Origin: Streptomyces sp. NBC_01471
GTDB lineage: Bacteria > Actinomycetota > Actinomycetes > Streptomycetales > Streptomycetaceae
DNA: 64,000 bases
Assembly (NCBI RefSeq): GCF_041438865.1
Contig: NZ_CP109450.1
Span: forward strand, 2,583,001-2,647,000
Direction: 5' to 3'
Below are positions 8,720 through 18,063 of this stretch, piece after piece. The notes under the pieces were generated by a model. It saw only the letters and a list, made by a program, of their open reading frames with translations, made no database searches and was not told the origin of the DNA. The first letter of the stretch is position 1, and each line of letters opens with the position of its first letter. The position numbers were made by a program, and so were the translations under genes.

Positions 8720-11101
8720 TCAGTCCTGCCAGCCGCTCAGCGGCCCGTTGGTGGTGTTTCCGTTGCCACCGCCGGTGGGATTGCCGCCGCCGGTGCTCGA
8801 CGCACCCCCTCCGGTGGGTTCGCCGCCGGTGCTGGAGGCATTCCCGCCGTTGGAGTTGGTGCCACCGTTCGAAGACGTCCCCTCCGAGGTTCCCTGGTCT
8901 CCGTTGGACCCGGTCGACGTGCTGTTCCCGGCGCTGGTGTCGCCTCCACCCGGTCCGCTGTGGGTCGGATCAGGGCTGTGCGAAGGCGGCGGCGCGGACG
9001 ACGTCGACGGCGGCGGAGTCGAGGGGGGCGGCGGAGTCGAGGGGGGCGGCGAGGCCGGCGAGGACGGCGGCGCGGTCGGTGTGACCGCGGCGCCCTGATC
9101 GGTGTCCAGGCTGAACTTGCTCGGCTTCATGTCGAGACCGAAGGTGTACGCCGCCCAGATCTCGGCGGGGAAGCCACCACCGTTGACCCGGGTGCCGCTG
9201 CCGGCGGCGCCGCTGATGGTGACCTGGGCGCCTGCCTGGACCTTCTTGCCGTCCTCCACGTGTGCCTTGGCCGCCTCACCGAACATGCCGACCGAGGTCA
9301 CCAGATTCGGGGTGTAGCCGGTGAACCAGGCGGACTTGTTGTTGTCCGAGGTACCGGTCTTGCCCGCGACCTGCTGTGCCTTGTTCTTGACGACGGTACC
9401 GGTGCCCTGGTCGACCACGCCGGTCAGGACCGAGGTGACCGCGTCCGCCGTCTGCGGGCTGATCACCTGGCTGCCGATCGCCTTCTGCGGCTTGAACGGC
9501 TCCCGCGCCGGGTGGGTGGCCGACTTCACGATGGTCGGGGTGACCTTCTTGCCGTGGTTGTCGAAGGTCGCGTAGATCCCGGCCATCTCCATCGGGCTCG
9601 CGCCGTAGGAACCGAGGGTCATCGCGGGCACCGCCTGCGCGTTCTTCAGGGAGCTCATACCGAGGTCGACGCCGAGCTGCCTGACCTTGTCGAGGCCCAC
9701 GTCCACGCCCATCTGGGCGAACACCGAGTTGACCGAGTTGTTCATGGCGGTCTGGACGTTGATCTGGCCGTAGCTCTGGTTGTCCTCGTTGGGCGGTGCG
9801 AAGCCGACCTTGTTGCCGTTGCTGTCGACCACCGGACGGCGGCTGTCACCGTCGTAGATGGTGTTGGCCTTGATCGGCTGGCCCTCCTGCGTCTTCGCGC
9901 CGGACTCCAGGGCGGCCGCCAGGATCAGCGGCTTGAAGGTGGAGGCGGGCTGGTAGTCGACGCGCTTGGCGTTGCTGTACTCGTGCTTGAGGTAGTCCTC
10001 GCCGCCGTAGAGCGCCTCGACGGCGCCGGTGTGCGGGTTGACCGAGACCGCACCCGCCTGGGTGTCCGCGTCGACCGTACTGCTCTTGGGGTGCAGCTTG
10101 CTCGTCAGCTGCTCCCTGAGCGTCTTCTGCAGCTGGGCCTGCTTCTTCGGGTCGATGTTGAGCGTGACCGTCCAGCCGCCGGCGTCGATCTCCGCCTCGG
10201 AGATGCCCTGCGCCTCAAGCTCCTGGTTGGCGGCCTTGACCAGATAGCCGGTCTGGCCCTTCAGCCCGCTCTCGGGCTTGGGCTTCTGCGGGATCGGGAA
10301 CTTCTGCTCGGCACGCTTCGACGGGTCGATCCACTTCTTCTCGACCATGTTGTCCAGCGTGTACGCCCAGCGGGCCTTGACCAGCTTCTTGCCCTCGGCG
10401 GTCGCGGACGACCAGTCGTACTGACTCGGCGCCTGGAGCAGTGAGGCGAGGTACGCGCCCTGGCTCACATTCAGGTTCTTGGCGTCGATCCCGTAGTACG
10501 CCTGGGCCGCGGCCTGGATGCCGAACGCGCCCCGGCCGTAGTAGCTGGTGTTGATGTACCCGGTGAGGATCGTCTCCTTGGAAAACTTCCGGTCGATCTT
10601 GAGGGAGACCACCAGCTCCTTGAGCTTGCGGGTGACCGTCTGGTCGGAGCTCAGGTAGTAGTTCTTGACGTACTGCTGGGTGATCGTCGAGCCACCCTGC
10701 TTCCGGCCCTGGAGCGTGTTGTAGAGCCCTCGGGCGGTGCCCTTGAAGTCGACTCCGTGGTCCTGGTAGAAGGTCTTGTTCTCGGCGGCGACGAAGGTGT
10801 GCTGGACCTCCAGGGGTACCTGGGAGAGGTCGACCTTCTCCCGGTTGACCTTGCCCGTGCGGGCGATCACCTTGCCGTTGCTGAGCTTGTAGACATTGCT
10901 CTGGAGGTCCGCGTCGGCGTTCGCCGACGGGACCGGCACGTACAGATAGAACGCGACGAACGCGCCCATCAGCAGCAGGCAGAACACGAAGAAGCTGCCC
11001 AGGAGCTTCTTCCAGGTGAAGAGCCGGCGTATCCCGCTCTTCGTGGATTTGCCCCGGCGCGCCCCGCGCTGCCGGGCTCGTCGATCGTCCGCACGGCCCA
11101 T
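8720..11101 (-). CDS. Class A penicillin-binding protein (transglycosylase/transpeptidase)
   Basis: This 793-residue bifunctional peptidoglycan synthase is anchored by one N-terminal membrane helix after a basic cytoplasmic tail. The GT51 transglycosylase part includes catalytic E107 in AENKTFYQDHGVD and the downstream GGSTITQQYVKNYYL motif. The transpeptidase part has S387-T-F-K, S456-V-N and K581-T-G. The C-terminus after about residue 680 is a low-complexity Pro/Ser then Gly/Asn/Thr tail with no domain, probably lying in the wall. The frame is open further upstream, but ATG 11101 has a GGCGGAG site and begins the basic tail expected of the family. The gene is divergent from the ABC operon. 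Confidence 0.95.
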   Translation of the reverse strand: MGRADDRRARQRGARRGKSTKSGIRRLFTWKKLLGSFFVFCLLLMGAFVAFYLYVPVPSANADADLQSNVYKLSNGKVIARTGKVNREKVDLSQVPLEVQHTFVAAENKTFYQDHGVDFKGTARGLYNTLQGRKQGGSTITQQYVKNYYLSSDQTVTRKLKELVVSLKIDRKFSKETILTGYINTSYYGRGAFGIQAAAQAYYGIDAKNLNVSQGAYLASLLQAPSQYDWSSATAEGKKLVKARWAYTLDNMVEKKWIDPSKRAEQKFPIPQKPKPESGLKGQTGYLVKAANQELEAQGISEAEIDAGGWTVTLNIDPKKQAQLQKTLREQLTSKLHPKSSTVDADTQAGAVSVNPHTGAVEALYGGEDYLKHEYSNAKRVDYQPASTFKPLILAAALESGAKTQEGQPIKANTIYDGDSRRPVVDSNGNKVGFAPPNEDNQSYGQINVQTAMNNSVNSVFAQMGVDVGLDKVRQLGVDLGMSSLKNAQAVPAMTLGSYGASPMEMAGIYATFDNHGKKVTPTIVKSATHPAREPFKPQKAIGSQVISPQTADAVTSVLTGVVDQGTGTVVKNKAQQVAGKTGTSDNNKSAWFTGYTPNLVTSVGMFGEAAKAHVEDGKKVQAGAQVTISGAAGSGTRVNGGGFPAEIWAAYTFGLDMKPSKFSLDTDQGAAVTPTAPPSSPASPPPSTPPPPSTPPPSTSSAPPPSHSPDPTHSGPGGGDTSAGNSTSTGSNGDQGTSEGTSSNGGTNSNGGNASSTGGEPTGGGASSTGGGNPTGGGNGNTTNGPLSGWQD

Positions 11102-11340
11102 CGCTCTGTGACTCCGCCTTCTTCTCACCCAGACCAGCTGTCGAAAGCTAACACCGCTTCCTGAGCACCCAGGGACAGGGACCGCCCCAAGGGGCCCTTT
11201 CCGCACGTGACAATCAGCACCTGTGTCATAGGGAACCGACGAGCAGGAAGCCCACAAGGTTGCCACTCCCGGACGATCTCCCCCACAAGTCGACCGGATC
11301 ATCCTGGATTGTCATGGTTCTTGGGCACTATTCACCCCGG

Positions 11341-11373
11341 GTATACACAGCAGGTATACGTAGTGCGTATAGT
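11341..11373 (+). promoter_or_regulatory. Promoter with overlapping GTATAC dyads, likely operator of the ABC/PadR operon
   Basis: Two GTATAC palindromes (11341-11346 and 11354-11359) are followed by a perfect dyad TATACG-N5-CGTATA (11355-11371) that overlaps a TATAGT -10 box (11368-11373). The expected transcription start falls on or next to ATG 11381, so the mRNA would be leaderless. A repressor bound here would block polymerase. The operon's own PadR protein (14482-15006) is the obvious candidate, by inference. Confidence 0.65.
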
Positions 11374-11380
11374 CCTCGGC

Positions 11381-12073
11381 ATGCCATCCCAGCCCTCGTT
11401 GCTCAGCGCAACAGACCTCCACAAGGCCTACGGTCCGACCCCCGCCCTGGACGGCGCCGACTTCTCCGTCTCGCCTGGCGAGATCGTCGCGGTGATGGGC
11501 CCCTCCGGGTCCGGCAAGTCGACGCTGCTGCACTGCCTGGCCGGGATAGTGAGCCCCGACTCCGGCACCGTCCGGTACGCGGACCACGACCTCACCGCGA
11601 TGAACGACGTGGGCCGCAGCGCACTGCGCCGTACGGACTTCGGCTTCGTCTTCCAGTTCGGCCAGCTCGTCCCCGAACTGTCCTGCGTCCAGAACGTCGC
11701 GCTGCCGCTGCGGCTGAACGGGACGAAGCGCAAGGAGGCCGAGCGCACGGCGCTGGAGTGGATGGACCGCCTGGAGGTCGCCGACCTCGGGCACAAGCGC
11801 CCCGGCGAGGTCTCCGGCGGACAGGGCCAGCGCGTCGCCATCGCCCGCTCCCTGGTGACCACCCCGCGCGTACTCTTCGCCGACGAACCGACCGGCGCCC
11901 TCGACTCCCTCAACGGCGAACGCGTGATGGAACTCTTCACCCGGGCGGCCCGCTCCACCGACACCGCCGTCGTCCTCGTCACCCACGAAGCACGCGTCGC
12001 CGCCTACTCGGACCGTGAAGTCGTCGTACGCGACGGCAAATCCCACGACCGCTTCGCGCAGTACACGGCATGA
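11381..12073 (+). CDS. ABC transporter ATP-binding protein, MacB/LolD type (copy 1)
   Basis: This 230-residue ATPase has Walker A GPSGSGKST, a Q-loop in FQFGQLVPEL, the signature VSGGQGQRVAIARSL, Walker B VLFADEPTGALD and the switch His in VTHEARVAAYSDRE. It is the class that pairs with FtsX-like permeases in antimicrobial or lipid export. ATG 11381 gives the normal family length; the frame upstream is open but implausible, and the -10 box sits 7 bases before this start. The stop overlaps the permease start as ATGA. Parts of the DNA are identical to the second ATPase at 15003-15689 over stretches up to 102 bp. Confidence 0.95.
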   Translation: MPSQPSLLSATDLHKAYGPTPALDGADFSVSPGEIVAVMGPSGSGKSTLLHCLAGIVSPDSGTVRYADHDLTAMNDVGRSALRRTDFGFVFQFGQLVPELSCVQNVALPLRLNGTKRKEAERTALEWMDRLEVADLGHKRPGEVSGGQGQRVAIARSLVTTPRVLFADEPTGALDSLNGERVMELFTRAARSTDTAVVLVTHEARVAAYSDREVVVRDGKSHDRFAQYTA

Positions 12074-14394
12074 GCCGGCTCGACGACCTCGCCCTGGGCG
12101 TCCGGTTCGCGGTGACCGGCGGCCGGGAGACCTGGATGCGCACCACACTCACCACCGTCGGCGTCGCGCTCGGTGTCGCCCTGCTGCTCGCCGCGTCCTC
12201 GCTGCCCCACGCGGTGAGCACCCAGTCGGCGCGCGAGGACGCCCGCACCCTCTCCGCACCGGAGAATCCGGTCCCGCGCGGTGACACGACCCTGCTGTAC
12301 GGACATGCCGAGAGCGAGTACCGCGGCGTCACCCTGAACGGATATCTGCTCCGCCCGGACGGTGCCCACCCGATCACCCCGCCCGGCATCGGCGCGATCC
12401 CCTCCCCCGGCACGATGGTGGTCTCACCCGCCCTCAAGGACCTGCTGGGCTCGGCCGGCGGCAAGCTGCTGCGCGAGCGCCTCCCGTACCGCGTCACCGG
12501 GACCATCGGCCAGTCCGGGCTGAGCGATCCGGGCGAGCTGTACTACTACGCGGGCAGCTCGACTCTCAGCCCGCGCACCGGCGCCCAGCGGATCGCGCAC
12601 TTCGGCGGCGGACCGCTGAGCCCGCCGCTCTCCTCCCCGCTCGTCGTCCTCACCATCCTGGGCTGCGTCGTCCTGCTCACCCCGGTGGCCATCTTCATCG
12701 CCACCGCGGTCCGCTTCGGCGGCGACCGCCGTGACCGCCGGCTCGCCGCGCTGCGGCTGGTCGGCGCGGACGTCCGGATGACCCGGCGGATCGCGGCGGG
12801 CGAGGCGTTCGCGGGGGCTGTCCTGGGGGTGCTGCTCGGGTGGGTGCTGTTCCTGGTGGGCCGGCGGTTCAGCGGCGGCGTCCGGCTCTGGAAGATGTCC
12901 GCCTTCCCGTCCGACCTGGCGCCGCTGCCCGCGCTCGGGGTGCTGGTCTCGCTGGCCGTCCCGGTCTCGGCGGTGCTGGTCACGCTGGTCGCGATGCGGT
13001 CGGTCACGGTCGAACCGCTCGGCGTCGCCCGGCAGGGAGCCACCGGGCGCCGCCGTTTCTGGTGGCGCCCGGTGATGCCGCTCGCCGGACTCGCCCTGCT
13101 GCTGAACACGGACCGGGTCACCGGCATGACCGGTTCGGTCGATCCGTACCCGATCGCGGCCGGTGCGGTCCTGGTGCTGGCCGGGCTGGCCACCCTGCTG
13201 CCCTGGGTCGTCGAGGCGGTCGTCGCCCGGCTGAGGGGCGGCCCCGTCCCGTTCCAGCTGGCCACCCGCAGGCTCCAGCTGAGCAGCGGATCCGCGGCCC
13301 GCGCGGTCAGCGGCATCACGGTCGCCGTCGCCGGTGCGGTCGCGCTCCAGATGTACTTCGCCGGGCTGCACGACGACTTCACCAAAAAAACGGACCAGGA
13401 CCCGGCCCGCGCCCAGATGCACATCGACGCGAGCTATCCCAGCGCCGCACGGGCCCGGCAGATGATCCACGCCTTCCAGGACACCAAGGGCGTCCGGGCG
13501 GTCATCGGCACCATCGAGTCCTACGCCGACAAGCCCGGCGGCGACCCCGACCCGAACGCGACGGGCCCCTGGCCCACCACCATCATCACCGTCGGCGACT
13601 GCCCGACCCTGCGCGAGCTGGCCCGACTTCCGTCCTGCACGGACGGCGACACCTTCGTCGCCCACGTCGAGGGGGAGAAGGAGGCGAACGCCTGGGTGGA
13701 CAAGACCGTACGGCCGGGCGGCAGGCTCAATGTCGGCCGGGACAGCAAGCCCGTGCTGTGGACGCTCCCGAAGGACTCCCCCACGGTCATGGCCCGCCCC
13801 GACCCGATGGGCGAGAAGCGCGACGGCATCCTCGTCACACCGTCCGCGATCCGTACGGAACAGCTCCCGGAGGCCCAGACGCGCGCCCTGGTCAAGGTCG
13901 ACCACTCGGTGCCGGACGCCTCGGAGTACGTACGGAACACCGCGGCGCGCATCGACCCGGTCATGCGCGTGTGGGACCTGACGGTGGCCGACCGCGACAA
14001 GCAGTACGCGAGCATCGAGAACGGGCTGCTCGCGGGCGCGGTCGCGACCATGGTGCTGATCGCCGCCTCCATGCTCGTCTCACAGCTGGAGCAGTTGCGC
14101 GAGCGCAGGAAGCTGCTGTCGGTCCTGGTGGCCTTCGGCACCCGCCGTCCCACCCTGGGCTGGTCGGTGCTCTGGCAGACCGCGGTCCCCGTGGTCCTCG
14201 GCCTGGCGCTCGCCGTCGCGGGCGGCCTCGCGCTCGGCGTCGCGCTGCTGTGGCTGGTCGGCAAGTCCGTGACGGACTGGTGGGCCTTCGTCCCGCTCGC
14301 CGGGGCCGGGGGCGGTCTGATCCTGCTCGTCACCCTGCTGAGTCTGCCTCCGCTGTGGCGCATGATGCGCCCCGACGGACTCCGTACCGAATAG
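12070..14394 (+). CDS. FtsX-like ABC transporter permease (copy 1)
   Basis: This 774-residue membrane protein overlaps its ATPase gene by 4 bases (ATGA). An N-terminal helix (TTVGVALGVALLLAAS) is followed by an extracytoplasmic region, a central group of helices around residues 190-390, a second large extracytoplasmic domain, and C-terminal FtsX helices ending in LLSLPPLWRMMRPDGLRTE. Paired GDCPTLRELARLPSC cysteines lie in the second external domain and recur in copy 2. The MacB/BceB-like layout suggests mechanotransmission or extrusion of a hydrophobic or peptide substrate, not classical uptake. The substrate is unknown. Confidence 0.9.
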   Translation: MSRLDDLALGVRFAVTGGRETWMRTTLTTVGVALGVALLLAASSLPHAVSTQSAREDARTLSAPENPVPRGDTTLLYGHAESEYRGVTLNGYLLRPDGAHPITPPGIGAIPSPGTMVVSPALKDLLGSAGGKLLRERLPYRVTGTIGQSGLSDPGELYYYAGSSTLSPRTGAQRIAHFGGGPLSPPLSSPLVVLTILGCVVLLTPVAIFIATAVRFGGDRRDRRLAALRLVGADVRMTRRIAAGEAFAGAVLGVLLGWVLFLVGRRFSGGVRLWKMSAFPSDLAPLPALGVLVSLAVPVSAVLVTLVAMRSVTVEPLGVARQGATGRRRFWWRPVMPLAGLALLLNTDRVTGMTGSVDPYPIAAGAVLVLAGLATLLPWVVEAVVARLRGGPVPFQLATRRLQLSSGSAARAVSGITVAVAGAVALQMYFAGLHDDFTKKTDQDPARAQMHIDASYPSAARARQMIHAFQDTKGVRAVIGTIESYADKPGGDPDPNATGPWPTTIITVGDCPTLRELARLPSCTDGDTFVAHVEGEKEANAWVDKTVRPGGRLNVGRDSKPVLWTLPKDSPTVMARPDPMGEKRDGILVTPSAIRTEQLPEAQTRALVKVDHSVPDASEYVRNTAARIDPVMRVWDLTVADRDKQYASIENGLLAGAVATMVLIAASMLVSQLEQLRERRKLLSVLVAFGTRRPTLGWSVLWQTAVPVVLGLALAVAGGLALGVALLWLVGKSVTDWWAFVPLAGAGGGLILLVTLLSLPPLWRMMRPDGLRTE

Positions 14395-14468
14395 GACCCG
14401 CCGTACCGAACAAGACCCGTCCGCCTCCCTACGGCACAAGCACCCAACGGCCTCCGTACCGCACAAGA
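14382..14468 (+). repeat. Decaying 19-bp direct repeats spanning the permease stop
   Basis: Bases 14382-14400 and 14401-14419 are 19-bp units differing at two positions. A partial third unit (CCGTACCGCACAAGA) is at 14454-14468. The first contains the permease TAG. They fill the only real gap inside the operon; their origin is probably slippage. Confidence 0.7.
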
Positions 14469-14481
14469 AAGGGCCTCCCCC

Positions 14482-15006
14482 ATGTCCATCGGCCACACTC
14501 TGCTCGGCATCCTGGAGTCGGGGCCGCGCCACGGCTACGACCTCAAGCGCGCCTTCGACGAGAAGTTCGGCCATGACCGGCCGCTGCACTACGGGCAGGT
14601 CTACTCAACCATGTCCCGGCTCCTGAAGAACGGTCTCGTCGAGGTCGACGCGATGGAGGCCGGAGGCGGTCCCGAGCGCAAGCGGTACGCGATCACCGAC
14701 GCCGGTATCAGCGACGTCGAGCAGTGGCTCGCCACACCCGAGAAGCCCGAGCCGTACCTCCAGTCGACGCTGTACACCAAGGTCGTCCTCGCGCTGCTCA
14801 CCGGCCGTCCCGCGGCGGATCTGCTGGACACCCAGCGCGCGGAGCATCTGCGGCTGATGCGTATCCTCACCGACCGCAAGCGCCGGGGGGACCTCGCCGA
14901 CCAACTGATCTGCGACCACGCCCTGTTCCACCTCGAAGCCGATCTGCGCTGGCTCGAACTGACCGCGGCGCGCCTCGACCAGCTCGCCAGGGAGGTAAGC
15001 CCGTGA
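14482..15006 (+). CDS. PadR-family transcriptional regulator
   Basis: This 174-residue protein has the PadR winged helix at residues about 1-85 (LLGILESGPRHGYDLKRAF, then GQVYSTMSRLLKNGLV and the wing around KRYAITDAG). The C-terminal alpha-helical dimerisation part resembles subgroup-1 members (Vir_act_alpha_C). PadR proteins usually repress adjacent efflux genes and are released by the exported compound. Here the gene lies between the two ABC pairs, has an AAGAAAGG ribosome site, and overlaps the next ATPase gene at GTGA. The likely operator is the dyad cluster at 11341-11373; this pairing is inference. Confidence 0.93.
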   Translation: MSIGHTLLGILESGPRHGYDLKRAFDEKFGHDRPLHYGQVYSTMSRLLKNGLVEVDAMEAGGGPERKRYAITDAGISDVEQWLATPEKPEPYLQSTLYTKVVLALLTGRPAADLLDTQRAEHLRLMRILTDRKRRGDLADQLICDHALFHLEADLRWLELTAARLDQLAREVSP

Positions 15007-15689
15007 CCCCCGCCGGTTCACTGCTGTACGCCGACGGCCTGCACAAGGCGTACGGCCCCACCGCCGCGCTCGACGGCGCCGCGTTCTCCGTCCACGCGGG
15101 CGAGGTGGTCGCGATCATGGGTCCTTCGGGCTCCGGCAAGTCGACGCTGCTGCACTGCCTCGCCGGTATCGTCCGCCCGGACTCGGGGACCATCACGTAC
15201 CAGGGGCAGGAACTGTCCGCGATGTCGGACGCCGAGCGCAGCGCCCTGCGCCGCAGCGACTTCGGCTTCGTCTTCCAGTTCGGCCAGCTCGTCCCCGAGC
15301 TGACCTGCACGGAGAACGTCGCGCTGCCACTGCGGCTGAACGGGACGAAACGCAAGGCCGCCGAGCGCACGGCGCTGGAGTGGATGGACCGCCTGGAGGT
15401 CGCCGACCTCGGGCACAAGCGCCCCGGCGAGGTCTCCGGCGGACAGGGCCAGCGCGTCGCCGTGGCACGGTCGCTGGTGACCGGGCCGCGCGTGCTCTTC
15501 GCCGACGAACCGACCGGCGCCCTCGACTCCCTCAACGGCGAACGCGTGATGCAACTCCTGACCCAGGCGGCCCGCTCGACCAACGCCGCCGTCGTCCTCG
15601 TCACCCACGAAGCACGCGTCGCCGCCTACTCGGACCGTGAAGTCGTCGTACGTGACGGCAAGTCCCGCGATCTGGAGCACCTGGTATGA
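15003..15689 (+). CDS. ABC transporter ATP-binding protein, MacB/LolD type (copy 2)
   Basis: This 228-residue ATPase has the same motifs as copy 1: GPSGSGKST, the VSGGQGQRVAVARSL signature, VLFADEPTGALD and VTHEARVAAYSDRE. The start is GTG 15003, overlapping the PadR stop by 4 bases; the longer upstream reading is a shadow of padR. The permease start overlaps the end as ATGA. The DNA is identical to copy 1 over 102 bp (15360-15461), 57 bp and 65 bp, synonymous sites included, while the partner permeases have clearly diverged. This indicates recent duplication of the ATPase or gene conversion. Confidence 0.95.
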   Translation: MTPAGSLLYADGLHKAYGPTAALDGAAFSVHAGEVVAIMGPSGSGKSTLLHCLAGIVRPDSGTITYQGQELSAMSDAERSALRRSDFGFVFQFGQLVPELTCTENVALPLRLNGTKRKAAERTALEWMDRLEVADLGHKRPGEVSGGQGQRVAVARSLVTGPRVLFADEPTGALDSLNGERVMQLLTQAARSTNAAVVLVTHEARVAAYSDREVVVRDGKSRDLEHLV

Positions 15690-17989
15690 GCTGGACCCAA
15701 GACCTCACGATGGGCATGAAGTTCGCTGTCGGCGGGGGCCGCGAGGGCTGGACCCGGACCCTGCTGACCGCGGTCGGTGTGGGCCTCGGGGTGGCGCTGC
15801 TGCTGTTCACCACGGCCATACCGAGCGCGCTCGCCGCCCGGGACGCGCGGGAGGACAACCGCAACGACTTCGGCGCGATCATGATCGACAAGGCGGCCGG
15901 CAACACCATGCTGCTGGGGGTGGCGGACACGGTGTACAAGGGTGCCGACGTCCGCGGCCGCCTGGTGCGCGCCGAGGGCCCCGACGCACCGCTGCCACCC
16001 GGCACGGACGCACTGCCCGGCGACGGCGAGATGCTGGTGTCGCCCGCGCTGCACAAACTGCTCACGTCGGACAAGGGCGCACTGCTGCGTGAGCGCCTCC
16101 CGTACCGGATCACCGGCACGCTCGGCGACGCCGGTCTGACCGGCCCGAACGAACTGGCCTACTACGCGGGCGACGGCCATCTCACCCTGGATGAGACCGG
16201 CGTGGTGCGGCGGATCACCTCCTTCGCGCATCTGCCGCCCCGTGAGGCCATGGACCCGGTGCTGCGCCTGCTCGTCGTGATCATCTTCGTGGTGCTGCTG
16301 ATGCCGGTGGGCGTCTTCATCGCGGCGGCCGTCCGCTTCGGCAGCGACAGCAGGGACCGCAGGCTCGCCGCACTGCGGCTGGTCGGTACGGACTCCCGGA
16401 TGACCCGCCGTATCGCGGCCGGCGAGGCACTGGCGGGTTCCCTGCTCGGGGTCCTCTTCGGCGCCGGGTTCTTCCTGATCGGCCGGGCGTTCGTCGGCGA
16501 CATCGACGTGGCGGGGATCAACCTCTTCCCCGCGGACCTGGATCCGAGTGCGGGGCTGGCCGTACTGGTCGTACTCGCGGTGCCCGCGGCGGCCGTCGCG
16601 GTCACCCTGCTCGCACTGCGCGGTGTGGTCATCGAACCGCTCGGTGTCGTCCGCACCTCGGTCCCGCGCCGCCGCCGGGTCTGGTGGCGGGTGCTCCCGC
16701 CGGTCGCCGGACTCGCCCTGCTGGTACCGATGCTGGGCAAGGGCCGCGACTCGGGCCGCTTCAACAGCACGCTGGTGATCGGCGGCAGCGTGCTGCTGCT
16801 GATCGGCGTGACGGCGTTGCTGCCCTGGCTGATCGAGGCCGTGGTGAACCGCCTGGGCGGCGGCAGCACAGCCTGGCAACTGGCCGTCCGCAGGCTCCAG
16901 ATGACGAGCGGCACCGCGGCCCGGCTCGTCAATGGCATCGCCGTCGCGGTCGCCGGGGCCATCGCGCTCCAGATGCTGTTCGCTGGGATCGACGGCGACT
17001 ACAGCAAGGAGACCGGGGCCGACACCTCACGTGCCCAGATGGTCGTCCAGAGCGACTTCACGAAGACCCGGATGGCCGACGCGCTGCGCTCCACGCACGG
17101 CGTACGGAAGGTACTCACGGTCGGCCGCTCGTCCGCCGGGGGGGCGAAGGGCGCCGAGGAGACCAGCAATGTGTACACCGGCGACTGCCCGTCGCTGCGG
17201 GCCCTGGCCACCCTCCCGTCCTGCAAAAACGGCGACGCGTTCATCACCGTCGGCGGCTGGGACGACAATCTCACGAAGATCGCCAAGCCCGGCAAGCGGC
17301 TGTTCATCAGCCCGGCCTTCTCCGGCGGCCATGACCGCACCCTCACCTGGACCATCCCGGCCACGACCCGCACGGTGCACGTCACGACCGACCCGGCCGG
17401 CGGCCCCGTCTCGGGAGGCATGCTGCTCACACCGGGGGCACTGCCCGCGCTGCGGCACCTTCCCCTGGTCAACACGGACTACATCACGCTCGACCCGTCG
17501 GAGCCGGACGCCATCGACCTGGTCCGTAACAGCGCGGCGAAGGTCAACCCGCTGACCTCGGTCGACGCCCTGCACGAGGTACGCGAGGACAACCGCTTCG
17601 CGAGCGTCCGCAAGGGTCTGTACATCGGCGCAACCGCGGTGCTCCTGCTGATCGGCGCGAGCCTGCTGGTCTCGGTCCTGGAGCAGTTGCGTGACCGCCG
17701 GAAGCTGCTGGCGGCGCTCACCGCCTTCGGCACCCGGCGCTCCACGATGAGCTGGTCGGTGCTGTGGCAGACGGCCGTCCCGGTCGCCCTGGGCCTGCTG
17801 CTCGCCACCGGGGTGGGTCTGGGGCTCGGGTCGGTCCTGCTCGACATGGTCGGCCACTCGGTCTCGGTCGACTGGACCGCGGTCGCGGCGATGGCCGGTA
17901 TCGGAGGCGGCGTCGTCGTCCTGGTGACACTGCTCAGCCTGCCTTCCCTGTGGCGGCTGATGCGGCCGGAGGGGCTGCGTACGGAGTAG
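15686..17989 (+). CDS. FtsX-like ABC transporter permease (copy 2)
   Basis: This 767-residue paralogue of the 12070-14394 permease has the same topology: one N-terminal helix, an external domain, a central helix group, a second external domain with the GDCPSLRALATLPSC cysteine pair, and C-terminal FtsX helices ending LRPEGLRTE in the same style. Overall divergence from copy 1 is large in the external domains, so the two systems may handle different substrates. It is the last gene of the operon and is followed by a strong bidirectional hairpin. Confidence 0.9.
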   Translation: MSWTQDLTMGMKFAVGGGREGWTRTLLTAVGVGLGVALLLFTTAIPSALAARDAREDNRNDFGAIMIDKAAGNTMLLGVADTVYKGADVRGRLVRAEGPDAPLPPGTDALPGDGEMLVSPALHKLLTSDKGALLRERLPYRITGTLGDAGLTGPNELAYYAGDGHLTLDETGVVRRITSFAHLPPREAMDPVLRLLVVIIFVVLLMPVGVFIAAAVRFGSDSRDRRLAALRLVGTDSRMTRRIAAGEALAGSLLGVLFGAGFFLIGRAFVGDIDVAGINLFPADLDPSAGLAVLVVLAVPAAAVAVTLLALRGVVIEPLGVVRTSVPRRRRVWWRVLPPVAGLALLVPMLGKGRDSGRFNSTLVIGGSVLLLIGVTALLPWLIEAVVNRLGGGSTAWQLAVRRLQMTSGTAARLVNGIAVAVAGAIALQMLFAGIDGDYSKETGADTSRAQMVVQSDFTKTRMADALRSTHGVRKVLTVGRSSAGGAKGAEETSNVYTGDCPSLRALATLPSCKNGDAFITVGGWDDNLTKIAKPGKRLFISPAFSGGHDRTLTWTIPATTRTVHVTTDPAGGPVSGGMLLTPGALPALRHLPLVNTDYITLDPSEPDAIDLVRNSAAKVNPLTSVDALHEVREDNRFASVRKGLYIGATAVLLLIGASLLVSVLEQLRDRRKLLAALTAFGTRRSTMSWSVLWQTAVPVALGLLLATGVGLGLGSVLLDMVGHSVSVDWTAVAAMAGIGGGVVVLVTLLSLPSLWRLMRPEGLRTE

Positions 17990-18024
17990 CCGTGAACCGT
18001 GGGGACGGTTCCGCCCGCGGAGGC

Positions 18025-18052
18025 CCGCCGGACGCACTGGTGCGTCCGGCGG
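18025..18052. terminator. Bidirectional hairpin between the ABC operon and oxyR
   Basis: Perfect 12-bp arms (18025-18036 and 18041-18052) with a CTGG loop lie between convergent genes and can stop both transcripts. Confidence 0.85.
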
Positions 18053-18063
18053 ACCCCCGCACG

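Noticed and set aside
8168..10444. Plus-strand frame opposite the penicillin-binding protein
   Set aside because: The PBP motifs on the minus strand are intact, and this frame is compositionally a shadow.
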